Assembly: GCA_024402135.1 (NCBI GenBank)
Contig: JAKSJN010000015.1
Span: 1 to 50,214 of the forward strand
Length of the DNA: 50,214 bases
Reading direction: 5' to 3'
From: Bacteroidales bacterium
GTDB lineage: Bacteria; Bacteroidota; Bacteroidia; Bacteroidales; UBA932
This document shows, one piece after another, positions 16,116 to 25,630 of the stretch. Under the pieces are notes generated by a model. The model had not been told where the DNA came from. It saw only the letters and a program-made list of their open reading frames with translations, and did not search any database. Position 1 is the first letter of the stretch; every line of letters begins with the position of its first letter. The position numbers and the translations under genes are program-made.

Positions 16116-17453
16116 ATGAAGAAATTTATTGATACAATCAAGAATATCTTCAAGATCGAAGAGCTGCGCAAGAGGATAGTTTATACTCTCCTTCTTGTGC
16201 TGCTTTACCGTTTCGGTTGCTTCGTTGTCCTTCCTGGTATCGATGCAACTCTCCTTGCAACTCTTCAGAACACTGCTTCAACCGGTCTCGTAGGCCTCCT
16301 GAACATGTTCTCCGGTGGTGCATTCGGTAATGCTTCGATCTTTGCACTGGGCGTGATGCCGTACATCTCGGCATCCATCATCGTCCAGCTGCTCGGCGTT
16401 TTCGTCCCTTACTTCAGGAAGCTCCAGATGGAGGGCGAAAGCGGCCGTAAGAAGATGAACCAGCTGACCAGATATCTGACCATTCTGGTTCTCTGCATCC
16501 AGGGCCCTGCTTACATGGCTACCATTCACAACCAGATTCCTGGACAGGCATTTGTTGCTGTCAACCAGCTCGGCTGGAGCAACTTCATGTTCAACCTGGT
16601 TTCTACAGTCATCCTCATGGCTGGCTCTATCTTCGTGATGTGGCTCGGCGAGCGTATCACTGACCGCGGTATCGGCAACGGTATCTCACTCATCATCATG
16701 GTCGGTATCGTAGCTCGTTTCCCTCACGCAGTTATCGCTGAATTCGGTGAGAAGTTCACTACCACCAACGGTGGTCCGCTTCTCCTTATCGTGGAGGTCG
16801 TTGTATGGTTCTTCGTACTCATGGCAGCAATTGCTATCGTACAGGCTGTAAGACGCGTTCCAGTACAGTATGCTAAGAGAGTAATCGGCAACAGACAGTA
16901 TGGCGGTGTACGTCAGTACATCCCTCTGAAGATCAACGCAGCCGGCGTTATGCCTATCATCTTCGCCCAGGCTCTGATGCTCTTCCCAATGATCTTCTCT
17001 CGCTTCGATGCGACCAGAGGTCTTGCTGCAACTTTCAGTAACTACACCGGATTCTGGTACAATCTCGTATTCGGTCTCCTCGTTGTGATCTTCACATATT
17101 TCTATACAGCCGTTACCGTAAATCCTACCATGATGGCTGAGGAAATGAAGAAGAACGGAGGTTTCATCCCTGGAGTAAAGCCTGGCAAGAAGACCATGGA
17201 GTACCTTGATGCAGTAATGTCAAAGGTTACCCTTCCTGGTTCAATCTTCCTCGCACTCATCGCGATCTTCCCTGCATTCGCAAGGATCTTCGGTGTGACC
17301 GACGCATTCGCAGGATTCTTCGGCGGCACCTCGCTGCTCATCCTCGTAGGCGTAGTCCTCGATACTCTCCAGCAGATTGAAAGCCATTTGCTGATGCGTC
17401 ACTACGACGGTCTCATGAAGACCGGACGTCTGACCGGACGCTCAGGAATGTAA
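16116..17453 (+). CDS. secY: Protein translocase subunit SecY
   Basis: The 445-residue protein has ten membrane helices and SecY signatures: LPGIDATLL early, MLNMFSGGAFGNASIFALGVMPYISASII-type plug region (landmarks NMFSGGAFGNASIF and GVMPYISASII), GERITDRGIGNGISL, and FIPGVKPGKKTMEYLD near the last cytoplasmic loop. It forms the protein-conducting channel with SecE and SecG; secG is also in this window (28824). Its placement after rplO is canonical. Confidence 0.98.
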   Translation: MKKFIDTIKNIFKIEELRKRIVYTLLLVLLYRFGCFVVLPGIDATLLATLQNTASTGLVGLLNMFSGGAFGNASIFALGVMPYISASIIVQLLGVFVPYFRKLQMEGESGRKKMNQLTRYLTILVLCIQGPAYMATIHNQIPGQAFVAVNQLGWSNFMFNLVSTVILMAGSIFVMWLGERITDRGIGNGISLIIMVGIVARFPHAVIAEFGEKFTTTNGGPLLLIVEVVVWFFVLMAAIAIVQAVRRVPVQYAKRVIGNRQYGGVRQYIPLKINAAGVMPIIFAQALMLFPMIFSRFDATRGLAATFSNYTGFWYNLVFGLLVVIFTYFYTAVTVNPTMMAEEMKKNGGFIPGVKPGKKTMEYLDAVMSKVTLPGSIFLALIAIFPAFARIFGVTDAFAGFFGGTSLLILVGVVLDTLQQIESHLLMRHYDGLMKTGRLTGRSGM

Positions 17454-17474
17454 TTAGAATAAGAACAAAGGAAG

Positions 17475-18254
17475 ATGGTAAAGCCAAAGACAGAAGAGGA
17501 GATAGAGCTCCTTCGCGAAAATGCCATTCTGGTCTCCAAGACCTTGGCGGAAGTCGGTAAGGCAGTTGCTCCTGGTGTGACAACCAATGAGTTGAATAGG
17601 GTAGCTGAGACTTTCATTCGCGATCATGGCGCTATCCCGAGCTTCTTGGGTTTTGAAGGCTTCCCTGCAGCTATCTGCGCGTCAGTAAATGATGTGGTCG
17701 TCCACGGATTCCCTTCGGATTACGTATTGAAGGAAGGCGACATCGTAAGTGCAGATATCGGCACGCTCTGGAAAGGCTATAACGGTGATTCGGCTTACAC
17801 TTTCCCTGTCGGGGAAGTGGATGCCGAGACCCGGAAGCTTCTGGACGTGACAAAGGCCTCCCTGTACAAGGGAATCGAGGCTGCTGTAGTGGGTAACAGG
17901 ATTGGCGATATCGGATACGCGGTGCAATCGTACGTCGAGTCATTCGGTTTTACAGTGGTCCGCGAACTTGAGGGCCACGGACTGGGCAAGGAAATGCATG
18001 AAGAACCTGGAGTTCCGAATTTCGGACGAAAGGGCAAAGGCACCAAGCTCGTCGACGGAATGGTTCTGTGTATAGAGCCGATGATCAATGCCGGATCAAG
18101 AGGTGTGTATTTAGCTAGAAATGGTTGGGCAGTACGCACATCTGATCACAGGAATTCGGCTCATTACGAACTTACGGTTGTTGTCCGTAACGGCAAGGCT
18201 GAACAGCTGTCAACCTTTGATTTTATCGAGAAAGATGGAATGATTAAATTTTAA
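17475..18254 (+). CDS. map: Type I methionine aminopeptidase
   Basis: The 259-residue protein has the five metal ligands of the family: Asp in SADIGTL, Asp in NGDSAYTF, His in GHGLGKEMHEEP, Glu in CIEPMIN and Glu in HYELTVVV. It removes the initiator Met from nascent proteins. There is no N-terminal zinc-finger extension, so this is type Ia. It follows secY by 21 nt and precedes infA by 12 nt, a standard order in this phylum. Confidence 0.97.
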   Translation: MVKPKTEEEIELLRENAILVSKTLAEVGKAVAPGVTTNELNRVAETFIRDHGAIPSFLGFEGFPAAICASVNDVVVHGFPSDYVLKEGDIVSADIGTLWKGYNGDSAYTFPVGEVDAETRKLLDVTKASLYKGIEAAVVGNRIGDIGYAVQSYVESFGFTVVRELEGHGLGKEMHEEPGVPNFGRKGKGTKLVDGMVLCIEPMINAGSRGVYLARNGWAVRTSDHRNSAHYELTVVVRNGKAEQLSTFDFIEKDGMIKF

Positions 18255-18266
18255 AGTGATTTTTTA

Positions 18267-18485
18267 ATGGCAAAACAGGTAGCAATAGAGCAGGATGGAA
18301 CAGTAATAGAGACCCTTCCAAACGCGATGTTCAAGGTCGAGCTTGAAAACGGTCATGTTCTCCTCTGCAACATTTCAGGCAAGATGAGAATGAACTATAT
18401 CCATATCCTCCTCGGCGACAGGGTTAAAGTTGAAATCTCACCTTACGATTTGACCAAAGGCAGAATATCTTTCAGATACAAATAA
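18267..18485 (+). CDS. infA: Translation initiation factor IF-1
   Basis: The 72-residue OB-fold protein matches IF-1 throughout ([54 protein letters not shown]). It occupies the A site during initiation. rpmJ follows after 13 nt. Confidence 0.98.
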   Translation: MAKQVAIEQDGTVIETLPNAMFKVELENGHVLLCNISGKMRMNYIHILLGDRVKVEISPYDLTKGRISFRYK

Positions 18486-18498
18486 AATTTTTCGCAAT

Positions 18499-18615
18499 AT
18501 GAAAGTCAAGACATCCATCAAGAAGCGCAGCGAGGATTGCAAGATCGTTAGACGTAAAGGTCGTCTCTACGTGATCTGCAAGAAGAACCCTAAGTTCAAG
18601 ATGCGCCAGGGATAA
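18499..18615 (+). CDS. rpmJ: 50S ribosomal protein L36
   Basis: This short reading frame of 38 residues lies between infA and rpsM. It begins [20 protein letters not shown] and ends NPKFKMRQG, the L36 pattern. Of the four zinc ligands in zinc-type L36 (three Cys and one His) only Cys14 and Cys27 remain; the first Cys is Ser and the His is Phe. It is thus likely a zinc-independent form, which is usual in this phylum. Confidence 0.95.
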   Translation: MKVKTSIKKRSEDCKIVRRKGRLYVICKKNPKFKMRQG

Positions 18616-18652
18616 TATTCAGTTGTATAACAAATAAAGTCAAGTATAAATT

Positions 18653-19030
18653 ATGGCAAGAATAGCCGGTGTTGATTTACCGAACAACAAAAGAGGAGAG
18701 ATAGGTCTTACCTATATCTTCGGTATCGGTCGCAGCTCAGCTCAGAAGATCCTCGACAAGTGCGGTATCGACCGCAACATCAAGTGTGGTGACTGGGACG
18801 ATGCTCAGATCGCAGCTATCCGTGGCGAAGTTGGCGAGAACTACACCATCGAGGGTGAGCTCCGTTCAATGGTCCAGATGAACATCAAGCGTCTCATGGA
18901 TATCGGTTGCTACAGAGGAATCCGTCATCGTAATGGTCTCCCTGTACGTGGCCAGAGCACCAAGAACAACGCTCGTACCAGAAAGGGTAAGAAGAAGACC
19001 GTTGCCAACAAGAAGAAGGCAACCAAGTAA
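18653..19030 (+). CDS. rpsM: 30S ribosomal protein S13
   Basis: The 125-residue protein has [20 protein letters not shown], the helix-two-turn-helix region and the basic tail ([20 protein letters not shown], then [13 protein letters not shown]). S13 lies in the 30S head and bridges to the large subunit and P-site tRNA. It is first of the alpha-type group rpsM-rpsK-rpsD-rpoA-rplQ. Confidence 0.98.
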   Translation: MARIAGVDLPNNKRGEIGLTYIFGIGRSSAQKILDKCGIDRNIKCGDWDDAQIAAIRGEVGENYTIEGELRSMVQMNIKRLMDIGCYRGIRHRNGLPVRGQSTKNNARTRKGKKKTVANKKKATK

Positions 19031-19043
19031 AAATTGATGATTT

Positions 19044-19430
19044 ATGGCAAAGAAAACTACAACATCTAAGAGAGTAGTCAAGGTTGAAGCTTATGGCCAG
19101 GCCCATATTTCATCAACCTTCAACAACGTAATCGTTGCTCTCACCAATGCCCAGGGTCAGGTTATCAGCTGGTCATCAGCTGGTAAGTGTGGCTTCCGTG
19201 GCTCTAAGAAGAACACCCCTTACGCTGCACAGATGGCAGCTGAGGATGCTGCAAAGACCGCTTTCGACGCAGGTCTCCGCAAGGTAAAGGTTTACGTAAA
19301 GGGTCCTGGTGCAGGTCGTGAGTCCGCTATCAGAACCATCAACAATGCAGGTATCATCGTTACCGAGATCATCGACGTAACTCCAATGCCTCACAATGGT
19401 TGTAGACCTAAGGGCCGTCGTAAGGTTTAA
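19044..19430 (+). CDS. rpsK: 30S ribosomal protein S11
   Basis: The 128-residue protein has [39 protein letters not shown] and the C-terminal [15 protein letters not shown] of S11. It lies on the 30S platform near the E site. Spacing from rpsM is 13 nt. Confidence 0.98.
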   Translation: MAKKTTTSKRVVKVEAYGQAHISSTFNNVIVALTNAQGQVISWSSAGKCGFRGSKKNTPYAAQMAAEDAAKTAFDAGLRKVKVYVKGPGAGRESAIRTINNAGIIVTEIIDVTPMPHNGCRPKGRRKV

Positions 19431-19456
19431 TTCATAACGTATAAAGGAAATATACT

Positions 19457-20059
19457 ATGGCAAGATATACAGGTCCTAGCACTAAGATTGCCCGTAAGTT
19501 CGGTGAGCCGATCTTCGGAGCAGACAAATATTTGGAGAAGAGAAACTTCCCTCCAGGACAGCACGGTCTCGCTAGCAAGCGCAAGAAGTCAAAGGAGTAC
19601 GGCCAGCAGCTCAAGGAGAAGCAGAAGGTAAAGTACATGTACGGTATTCTCGAGCGTCAGTTCCACAATACCTATGTAAAGGCTTCCAAGCTCTCAGGAC
19701 AGAAGGGTGAGAACCTCCTCATCCTCCTTGAGTCTCGTCTCGACAATGTTGTTTACCGTATGGGTCTCGCTCCTACCAGAGCAGCAGCTCGTCAGCTCGT
19801 TTCTCACCACCATATCACCCTTAACGGTCAGGTATGCAGCATCCCTTCAGCTTTCGTAAAGGCTGGTGATGTAGTAGCTGTACGTGAGAGATCAAAGAGC
19901 CTCGAGGTTATCCAGAACGCAGTAGCATCAGCTACCAAGTACTCATGGATCGAGTTCGACAACAAGACTCTCGTCGGCAAGTTCCTCAACGTTCCTACCC
20001 GTCAGGACATTCCAGAGAATATCAACGAGCAGCTTATCGTCGATCTCTACTCTAAGTAA
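19457..20059 (+). CDS. rpsD: 30S ribosomal protein S4
   Basis: The 200-residue protein has the S4 N-terminal domain ([40 protein letters not shown]) and the S4 RNA-binding domain ([31 protein letters not shown]). It is a primary 16S rRNA binder and in E. coli represses the alpha operon. The zinc Cys cluster found in some S4 proteins is absent. Confidence 0.98.
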   Translation: MARYTGPSTKIARKFGEPIFGADKYLEKRNFPPGQHGLASKRKKSKEYGQQLKEKQKVKYMYGILERQFHNTYVKASKLSGQKGENLLILLESRLDNVVYRMGLAPTRAAARQLVSHHHITLNGQVCSIPSAFVKAGDVVAVRERSKSLEVIQNAVASATKYSWIEFDNKTLVGKFLNVPTRQDIPENINEQLIVDLYSK

Positions 20060-20081
20060 TAATCAACACCAATTATAGATC

Positions 20082-21092
20082 ATGGCAATCTTAGCATTTC
20101 AGAAACCGGATGAGGTAATCATGCTCGAAGGCACTCAGACCGTAGGCCGTTTCGAATTCAGACCACTTGAGCCAGGATACGGACAGACTATCGGCAATGC
20201 TCTCCGCCGCATTCTTCTGGCTTCCCTTGAAGGCTTTGCTATCAGTCAGATCAAGATCAGCGGTGTTGACCACGAATTCGCTACCATCCCTGGCGTAATC
20301 GAGGGTATGCAGGATATCATCCTCAACCTCAAGCAGGTCAGATTCAAGCGTGTGGTTGACAGCGTTGAGACTGAAAAGGCAAACATCGTCATCAGTGGAA
20401 AGCAGGAGTTCACCGCGGAGGATATTTCCAACGGATTGTCTTCTTTCCAGGTGTTGAACCCAGAACTGCACATCTGTTCAATCGAGCCATCAGTAAAGCT
20501 CGAGATCGAGATCACCATCACAAAGGGTCGCGGTTTCGTTCCTGCTGACGAGCTCAGAGAGGAGAATGCTCCTATCGGTACTATCGCTATCGATGCTATC
20601 TACACCCCAATCCGCAAGGTCAACTGGACTGTAGACAACTATCGTGTAGAGCAGAAGACCGACTATGAGAAGCTCAACCTCGAGATCATCACCGATGGCT
20701 CTATCGAGCCAAAGGAGGCTCTCCAGGATGCGGCCGGCATTCTCATCCAGCACTTCCTTCTTTTCACCAACGACGTGAACATCACTGCTCCAGGCAAGGA
20801 GAGCAGCACTTCAGGTTCAGACCTCAGCGAGGAGGCTATCAGAATGAGACATCTCCTTCTGACCAAGCTTTCAGACATGGGTCTCTCCGTACGTGCTTTC
20901 AACTGCCTCAAGGCAGCAGAGATCGACACCTTCGCTGACCTCGTATCTTACTCGAGAGCCGAGCTCATGAAGTTCAGAAACTTCGGCCGCAAGTCTCTCA
21001 ATGAGATCGACCAGCTCGTGGAGAAGTGGAATCTCACTTTCGGAATGGATGTGACTAAGTATAATATTGAACCTAAAAAAAGAAACGTATAA
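20082..21092 (+). CDS. rpoA: RNA polymerase alpha subunit
   Basis: The 336-residue protein has the alpha N-terminal dimerisation domain ([20 protein letters not shown], then [20 protein letters not shown]) and a C-terminal domain (about 255-330; [39 protein letters not shown]). The acidic/serine linker ([14 protein letters not shown]) joins them. The C-terminal domain binds upstream promoter DNA and activators. rplQ starts 3 nt after its stop. Confidence 0.98.
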   Translation: MAILAFQKPDEVIMLEGTQTVGRFEFRPLEPGYGQTIGNALRRILLASLEGFAISQIKISGVDHEFATIPGVIEGMQDIILNLKQVRFKRVVDSVETEKANIVISGKQEFTAEDISNGLSSFQVLNPELHICSIEPSVKLEIEITITKGRGFVPADELREENAPIGTIAIDAIYTPIRKVNWTVDNYRVEQKTDYEKLNLEIITDGSIEPKEALQDAAGILIQHFLLFTNDVNITAPGKESSTSGSDLSEEAIRMRHLLLTKLSDMGLSVRAFNCLKAAEIDTFADLVSYSRAELMKFRNFGRKSLNEIDQLVEKWNLTFGMDVTKYNIEPKKRNV

Positions 21093-21095
21093 ACC

Positions 21096-21566
21096 ATGAG
21101 GCACAATAAAGCAATCAATCACCTTGGTCGCAAGAGCGGACACCGCAAGGCTCTCCTTTCCAACATGGCTTCTTCTCTTATCCTCAACAAGAGAATCATC
21201 ACCACCGTTGCAAAGGCTAAGGCACTCAAGAGCTACGTAGAGCCTATCATCACCAAGAGCAAGGATGATTCAACTCACTCTCGCCGTATTGCATTCAGCT
21301 ACCTCAAGAGCAAGGAGGCTACCGCAGAGCTTTTCCGCGTAGTAGCACCTAAGATCGCTGACCGTCCAGGTGGATACACCCGCGTACTCCACACCGGTTT
21401 CCGTCAGGGTGACGCAGCTGAGATGGCACTCATCGAGCTCGTAGACTTCAACGAGGCAGCTCTCGCATCAGCTCCTAAGAAGGAGGCTAAGAAGTCTACC
21501 CGTCGTGGTGGCGCAAAGAAGGCTGAGGCTGCTCCTGCAGCTGCTGAGGCTCCTGCTGAGGCATAA
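21096..21566 (+). CDS. rplQ: 50S ribosomal protein L17
   Basis: The 156-residue protein has the L17 core ([57 protein letters not shown]-type end, cited as [19 protein letters not shown]). A 35-residue Ala/Lys/Glu-rich tail ([18 protein letters not shown]) follows. It ends the ribosomal run and is followed by a strong terminator. Confidence 0.97.
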   Translation: MRHNKAINHLGRKSGHRKALLSNMASSLILNKRIITTVAKAKALKSYVEPIITKSKDDSTHSRRIAFSYLKSKEATAELFRVVAPKIADRPGGYTRVLHTGFRQGDAAEMALIELVDFNEAALASAPKKEAKKSTRRGGAKKAEAAPAAAEAPAEA

Positions 21567-21588
21567 GCTTAGCTGACACAGATAAAAG

Positions 21589-21619
21589 AAATCCTGCAAT
21601 TACTTGCAGGATTTTTTTT
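21589..21619 (+). terminator. Rho-independent terminator of the rplP-rplQ operon
   Basis: AAATCCTGCAA (21589-21599) pairs perfectly with TTGCAGGATTT (21604-21614) around TTAC, followed by a T run. It lies 22 nt after the rplQ stop. Confidence 0.93.
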
Positions 21620-21648
21620 GTTCAGTGATATTCATACAGTTTTTTTTA

Positions 21649-21656
21649 TATCTTTG
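21649..21656 (+). promoter_or_regulatory. -7 box of the lacI-type/nagB-like unit
   Basis: TATCTTTG lies 98 nt before the regulator start. No TTG is at the right distance, so only the -7 part is supported. The intervening leader of about 90 nt shows no clear structure. Confidence 0.5.
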
Positions 21657-21754
21657 TAGAGATGAGATAGGCTTTTTTGAGTCTTTAACCTTATGGCTGT
21701 ATTGACGCAATGGGCTTATTTATAGATGATTGTATGGATTGAATTGATAGCAGG

Positions 21755-22777
21755 ATGAAAAAGATAACGATCAAGGACGTAGCACGTGAGGCAGGGGTAT
21801 CTGTAACTCTTGTTTCATTTGTAATGAATGCCAAACGAGGCAAGGACGGAAGACTCGATTGTCCTGTCAATCCTGAAACCGCTGACAGAGTCCTGAAGGT
21901 AGCCAAGGAACTCGGTTATCGCCGAAATGCTGCCGCCGCATCCCTGCGAAGCGGACGATCAAACACCGTTGCGGTGATCACTACCGATATCTCCAACAAA
22001 TACTTTGCGGGTATTTCCCGTCATATCGAGGATAGATGCCATCAGTATGGGTATACCGTACTCTTCGGTAGTTCTGATGAGAAGCCTGAAAAGCTTGACA
22101 ACATCATGGATACTGTCCTGGCCTATAACATCGACGGAGTCATCGTAGCTCCTGTCCCTGGAGGCGAGGATGCCATCCGCAAGGCAGTGGACCAGAATGT
22201 TCCCGTAGTGCTTCTTGACCGTGATATCGAGTCCTTCACCGAGGTTGGAAAGGTCCTTCTTGATGATGTTGCTGCAGGCCGTATGGCAACTGACCTTCTT
22301 CTTTCAAAGGGTTTCCGCAAGATTGAGATGATCTCATACACGCTTGGTATCTCAAGCCTGAAAGAGCGAGAGGAAGGCTATCGTGAAAGCATGACAAAGG
22401 CAGGCCTGACCCAGGACATCAGCGCTCATTATATTCCATACGGAGCGGCTCGCGAGACAATCACAACCCTTATCAAGGATGCAGTCAAGAGAGGTGTAGA
22501 GGCTTTGTTCCTTCCAACCTATACCATTTCAGCATCGGTTCTCGCTGCAATCCGTGATCTTAAGCTTGATATTCCAAAGGATCTCGCTATCGTCGCCTTT
22601 GACGAAAGTGATGTCTATAATCTCTATACTACTACTGTCGCGCATATCGTACAGCCTCTCCGTTCACTTGGAGTCCACGCTGTCGACCTCCTTCATAATA
22701 TGATCGAGAACAAACCTTGCGACACGAAGATCGTATTGAAGCCAGAGCTTATCCCTGGCGGATCAGTAGAAAAATAA
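21755..22777 (+). CDS. LacI-family transcriptional regulator
   Basis: The 340-residue protein has an N-terminal LacI helix-turn-helix (ITIKDVAREAGVSVTLVSFV) and a hinge helix (AAAASLRSGRSNTVAVI). A periplasmic-binding-like effector domain follows (about 62-335, with VAFDESDVYNLYTTTVAHI). The third DNA-binding helix is preceded by a longer loop than in E. coli LacI (KRGKDGRLDCPVN), a form often seen in Bacteroidota. It starts the operon with the NagB/PIG-L fusion only 3 nt downstream, so it probably controls amino-sugar use and itself; the ligand is unknown. Confidence 0.9.
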   Translation: MKKITIKDVAREAGVSVTLVSFVMNAKRGKDGRLDCPVNPETADRVLKVAKELGYRRNAAAASLRSGRSNTVAVITTDISNKYFAGISRHIEDRCHQYGYTVLFGSSDEKPEKLDNIMDTVLAYNIDGVIVAPVPGGEDAIRKAVDQNVPVVLLDRDIESFTEVGKVLLDDVAAGRMATDLLLSKGFRKIEMISYTLGISSLKEREEGYRESMTKAGLTQDISAHYIPYGAARETITTLIKDAVKRGVEALFLPTYTISASVLAAIRDLKLDIPKDLAIVAFDESDVYNLYTTTVAHIVQPLRSLGVHAVDLLHNMIENKPCDTKIVLKPELIPGGSVEK

Positions 22778-22780
22778 GCT

Positions 22781-24709
22781 ATGGATAAACATTTTTCTCT
22801 TCCTAAGGATGGAGGACTCATCGAGACCTCTCTCCCGAAGGATATTGTGCACGGCTACGAGAAGATAGCCACAGAGGTATTTGATACACCTACCACAGCC
22901 AGTGATGCAGTATCGGAGATCATCATCGATGCGATAAAGGCTGCAGAGGCCGAAGGCAGAGTCTTCAAGCTTGGCCTCACGACCGGAGTCACACCTGTGT
23001 CCCTCTATAAACTGCTCACAAGCAAGTATCAGGAAGGCAGAATCTCTTTCCGCAATGTCGAGATTTACTCGATTGACGAATACTATCCGTCAACCGCGAA
23101 GGAGCACCAGAGCCGCAACTACCGTCTTCACAAAGGATTGCTCGATAACATTGATATTCCTGCGTCTAATGTCCATATCCCTGACGGCACAGTGCCTATG
23201 GACAAGGTCTATGAGTACTGCGCAGAATATGACAGACTCGCGAGTGGACTGGACATGCTGGTGATGGGAATAGGTGACAAGGGACAGGTCGGCTTCAACG
23301 AGGCGGGCTCGACTACCAAGTCACGTACACGTACTGTACAGCTTCCATACGCATCCAGAAAGCGTCAGGCACGTAATTTCAATGGAGCAATCGAGGATAC
23401 CCCTAAGTCGGCAATCACCATCGGCATCAGTACGATACTTTCGGCAAAGCGTATCATACTCATGGCCTGGGGTGAGCCAAAAGCCAATGCCGTACAGGCT
23501 ATCGTCGAGGGAGAACCGGACATGAACTGTCCAGCTTCGCTTCTCCAGAGCCACGGCAATATAAGCATCTACGTTGACGAAACAGCCGGAGAACTCCTCA
23601 CAAGACAGGTCGCTCCATGGATGATCGGCCCATGTGAATGGTCGCCGAAATATATACGCAAGGCAGTCGTATGGCTTTGCCAGAGACTTCACAAGCCTAT
23701 CCTCAAGCTTACCCAGAACGACTATCTCCAGAATTCGCTCGATGAGCTCGTGGAGAAGTACGGCCCGTACGACAAGATCAATATCGAGGTGTTCAACGAC
23801 CTCCAGCATACGATTACCGGCTGGCCGGGAGGAAAGCCGAATGCTGATGATGCTACCCGTCCGGTATCGTCTTCTCCATATCCAAAGACTGTTCTCGTAT
23901 TCTCTCCACATCCCGATGATGATGTCATATCTATGGGAGGAACCCTTATCCGTCTGACACATCAGGGCCATGATGTCCATGTCGCATACGAGACCAGCGG
24001 AGACCTTGCGGTCCACGATGATGTCGTTCTCCAGCATATGGATGCTGCATACCAGCTCGGTTTCGGTGACAGGTTCGATGAAGTCAAGGCAATCATCGAT
24101 ACGAAGAAGCCGGGAGCTCCAGAGCCAAAGGAACTGTTGGCAATCAAGGCAGCCATCCGTCGCTCGGAGGCGCGCGGTGCATGCCGTTCCTTCGGTCTCA
24201 AGGAACAGAATGTCCACTTCCTGAACCTTCCGTTCTATGAATCGGGAGGAGTAGCAAAGCTGCCGCGTACACAGGCTGACGTAGATATCATCAAGGCCCT
24301 CATGCAGGAACTCAAGCCACAGCAGATTTACATGGCCGGAGACCTTGCAGACCCTCATGGAACGCATAGAGTATGTACCGAAGCTGCACTTGAAGCTATT
24401 GACCAGCTTCGCGAAGAAGGTGCCGGATGGCTCGATGAGTGCCATGTATGGCTCTATCGTGGAGCATGGATGGAGTGGGAACTCGGTCGTGTAGACATGG
24501 CAGTTCCTCTGAGCCCTGACGAGGTAATCGAGAAGCGTCACGCCATCTATCATCATCTTTCCCAGAAGGACATAGTTCCGTTCCCGGGAGATGACCCACG
24601 TGAGTTCTGGCAGCGTGCCGAGGACCGCACATCCAATACCGCCCGTCTCTATGACGAGCTTGGAATGGCGGAATACCAGGCAATCGAGGTTTTCCTCAGG
24701 CTGTTCTAG
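22781..24709 (+). CDS. Glucosamine-6-phosphate deaminase-like / PIG-L deacetylase fusion
   Basis: The 642-residue protein joins two enzymes. Residues 30-290 are a NagB-like sugar-phosphate isomerase/deaminase domain (SIDEYYP with Asp99, and GIGDKGQVGFNEAGS). Residues 370-560 are a PIG-L/LmbE deacetylase with intact zinc motif HPDDD (His377, Asp379, Asp380) and DPHGTH (His529). Together they could deacetylate and then deaminate an amino-sugar phosphate. In E. coli NagB the loop reads NDGHIAFNE with catalytic Asp141 and His143; here these positions are Lys167 and Gln169, while Glu148 is kept (Glu174). The deaminase half may thus be altered or inactive. Such fusions are common in Bacteroidota. 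The LacI-type gene is 3 nt upstream. Confidence 0.85.
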   Translation: MDKHFSLPKDGGLIETSLPKDIVHGYEKIATEVFDTPTTASDAVSEIIIDAIKAAEAEGRVFKLGLTTGVTPVSLYKLLTSKYQEGRISFRNVEIYSIDEYYPSTAKEHQSRNYRLHKGLLDNIDIPASNVHIPDGTVPMDKVYEYCAEYDRLASGLDMLVMGIGDKGQVGFNEAGSTTKSRTRTVQLPYASRKRQARNFNGAIEDTPKSAITIGISTILSAKRIILMAWGEPKANAVQAIVEGEPDMNCPASLLQSHGNISIYVDETAGELLTRQVAPWMIGPCEWSPKYIRKAVVWLCQRLHKPILKLTQNDYLQNSLDELVEKYGPYDKINIEVFNDLQHTITGWPGGKPNADDATRPVSSSPYPKTVLVFSPHPDDDVISMGGTLIRLTHQGHDVHVAYETSGDLAVHDDVVLQHMDAAYQLGFGDRFDEVKAIIDTKKPGAPEPKELLAIKAAIRRSEARGACRSFGLKEQNVHFLNLPFYESGGVAKLPRTQADVDIIKALMQELKPQQIYMAGDLADPHGTHRVCTEAALEAIDQLREEGAGWLDECHVWLYRGAWMEWELGRVDMAVPLSPDEVIEKRHAIYHHLSQKDIVPFPGDDPREFWQRAEDRTSNTARLYDELGMAEYQAIEVFLRLF

Positions 24710-24711
24710 AT

Positions 24712-25374
24712 TTAAGAAAACAATTCCCGGAGCACCTTGAGGGAGCGTACCTCGATGCGCGACTCAGTGTGGTGGGAAAGATATCTGAGCAGGATCTCCG
24801 CTATGGAGTTCCTGCTCTCTCCGTTCAATGGGATAAGCATGAACTCGCTGAACTGAGCGCTGAGCATTGATTCGAAAATGGGTTCGAGCCCCGGTTCGCC
24901 GCTGCGGATAAAAGGACGCAGGCTCTCCATGCTTGGACTGAAGCCAAGGGCGACACAGAATTCAAGAAGGAAACGAAGGTGGAAGTTCGAGAAATCGCAG
25001 TCCAGTGCGTCCAGCGTCAGGATGGCTTTTTCGCACCACTCGTACAGTCCGTCCTCTATTGCTCCATCGTGGATCGTGCGATACAGCACCTCACTCATGA
25101 ACATGGTCATGGCGTTCTTGCTCACACTGCCGCGAAGACCGTACAGCGGATGACGGGGGACTATGCTTCCGGCGCGCCACAGTGTCGTTTTCGGATTCTC
25201 CGTCACGGACGCTTCCAGTATGCTCATAGGGGAGAGCAGGGACATGGTCGAACCCTTCCCGGCGTTCATGACAAAGCTTCGCCTTCCATACTCCTTGCTG
25301 ATGGTATGGATGACTATCGATTTCTCCCCGATCTTTGTGAGGTTCAGTACTATGATTTCTATGTTCCTTGTCAT
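24712..25374 (-). CDS. recO: DNA repair protein RecO
   Basis: The start at 25374 gives 220 residues. The frame is open further upstream, but that stretch runs through the tRNA-Leu gene and its terminator, so it is not coding. The N-terminal OB fold is present (RNIEIIVLNLTKIGEKSIVI, then SKEYGRRSFVMNAGK), as is the helical C-terminal domain (LRFLLEFCVALGFSPS). RecO loads RecA onto SSB-coated single strands with RecR. It converges on the NagB/PIG-L fusion with 2 nt between stops. The family is diverged but the domain order and length fit. Confidence 0.85.
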   Translation of the reverse strand: MTRNIEIIVLNLTKIGEKSIVIHTISKEYGRRSFVMNAGKGSTMSLLSPMSILEASVTENPKTTLWRAGSIVPRHPLYGLRGSVSKNAMTMFMSEVLYRTIHDGAIEDGLYEWCEKAILTLDALDCDFSNFHLRFLLEFCVALGFSPSMESLRPFIRSGEPGLEPIFESMLSAQFSEFMLIPLNGESRNSIAEILLRYLSHHTESRIEVRSLKVLRELFS

Positions 25375-25415
25375 GAAACAATCTCGCAGGTCGAAATGTT
25401 GCCCACAGGGTACAG

Positions 25416-25443
25416 AAAAAGGCGGCCGATACGGTCGCCTTTT
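25416..25443 (-). terminator. Terminator hairpin after tRNA-Leu
   Basis: On the minus strand AAAAGGCG and CCG pair with CGG and CGCCTTTT around a short loop, with one mismatch, followed by T residues. It separates the tRNA from recO. Confidence 0.85.
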
Positions 25444-25449
25444 CTTTTG

Positions 25450-25533
25450 TGCCCAAAGCCGGGCTCGAACCGGCACGTCTTTGAGGACATTGGATTTTGA
25501 GTCCAACGCGTCTACCAATTCCGCCATTCGGGC
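25450..25533 (-). tRNA. tRNA-Leu (anticodon CAA)
   Basis: On the minus strand the 84-nt sequence folds as a class II tRNA. The acceptor is GCCCGAA/TTTGGGC with one G-T pair and discriminator A. The D arm is GGCGGAATTGGTAGACGCG-like. The anticodon stem TTGGA/TCCAA has loop CTCAAAA (anticodon CAA). A long variable arm (TGTCCTCAAAGACGT) and T arm GGTTCGAGCC follow. CCA is not encoded. It decodes UUG. Confidence 0.95.
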
Positions 25534-25560
25534 ATGTCTGCGGGACGCTACGTCAGCATA

Positions 25561-25590
25561 CAAAGGTATGCTAATTTCTATAATAATCAA
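25561..25590 (-). promoter_or_regulatory. Promoter of tRNA-Leu
   Basis: On the minus strand the -7 box TACCTTTG lies at 25561-25568 and TTG at 25588-25590, with a 19-bp spacer. The tRNA begins 27 nt downstream. The -7 box sits within a small palindrome (GCATAC, AAAG, GTATGC). Confidence 0.65.
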
Positions 25591-25630
25591 AGAATTCTAC
25601 CTATATTCGCCAACTGTAACGACACTTGAC

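Noticed and set aside
23321-24556. Long minus-strand open frame of 411 codons
   Set aside because: It is antisense to the NagB/PIG-L fusion, has no recognisable domain, and its composition follows from the codon bias of the real gene.
25375-25590. N-terminal extension of recO by 72 codons
   Set aside because: It would translate the tRNA-Leu gene and its terminator; RecO homology begins at 25374.
25163-25630. N-terminal extension of aroB by 156 codons
   Set aside because: The extension runs antisense through recO and tRNA-Leu; the AroB homology begins at ATG 25631.
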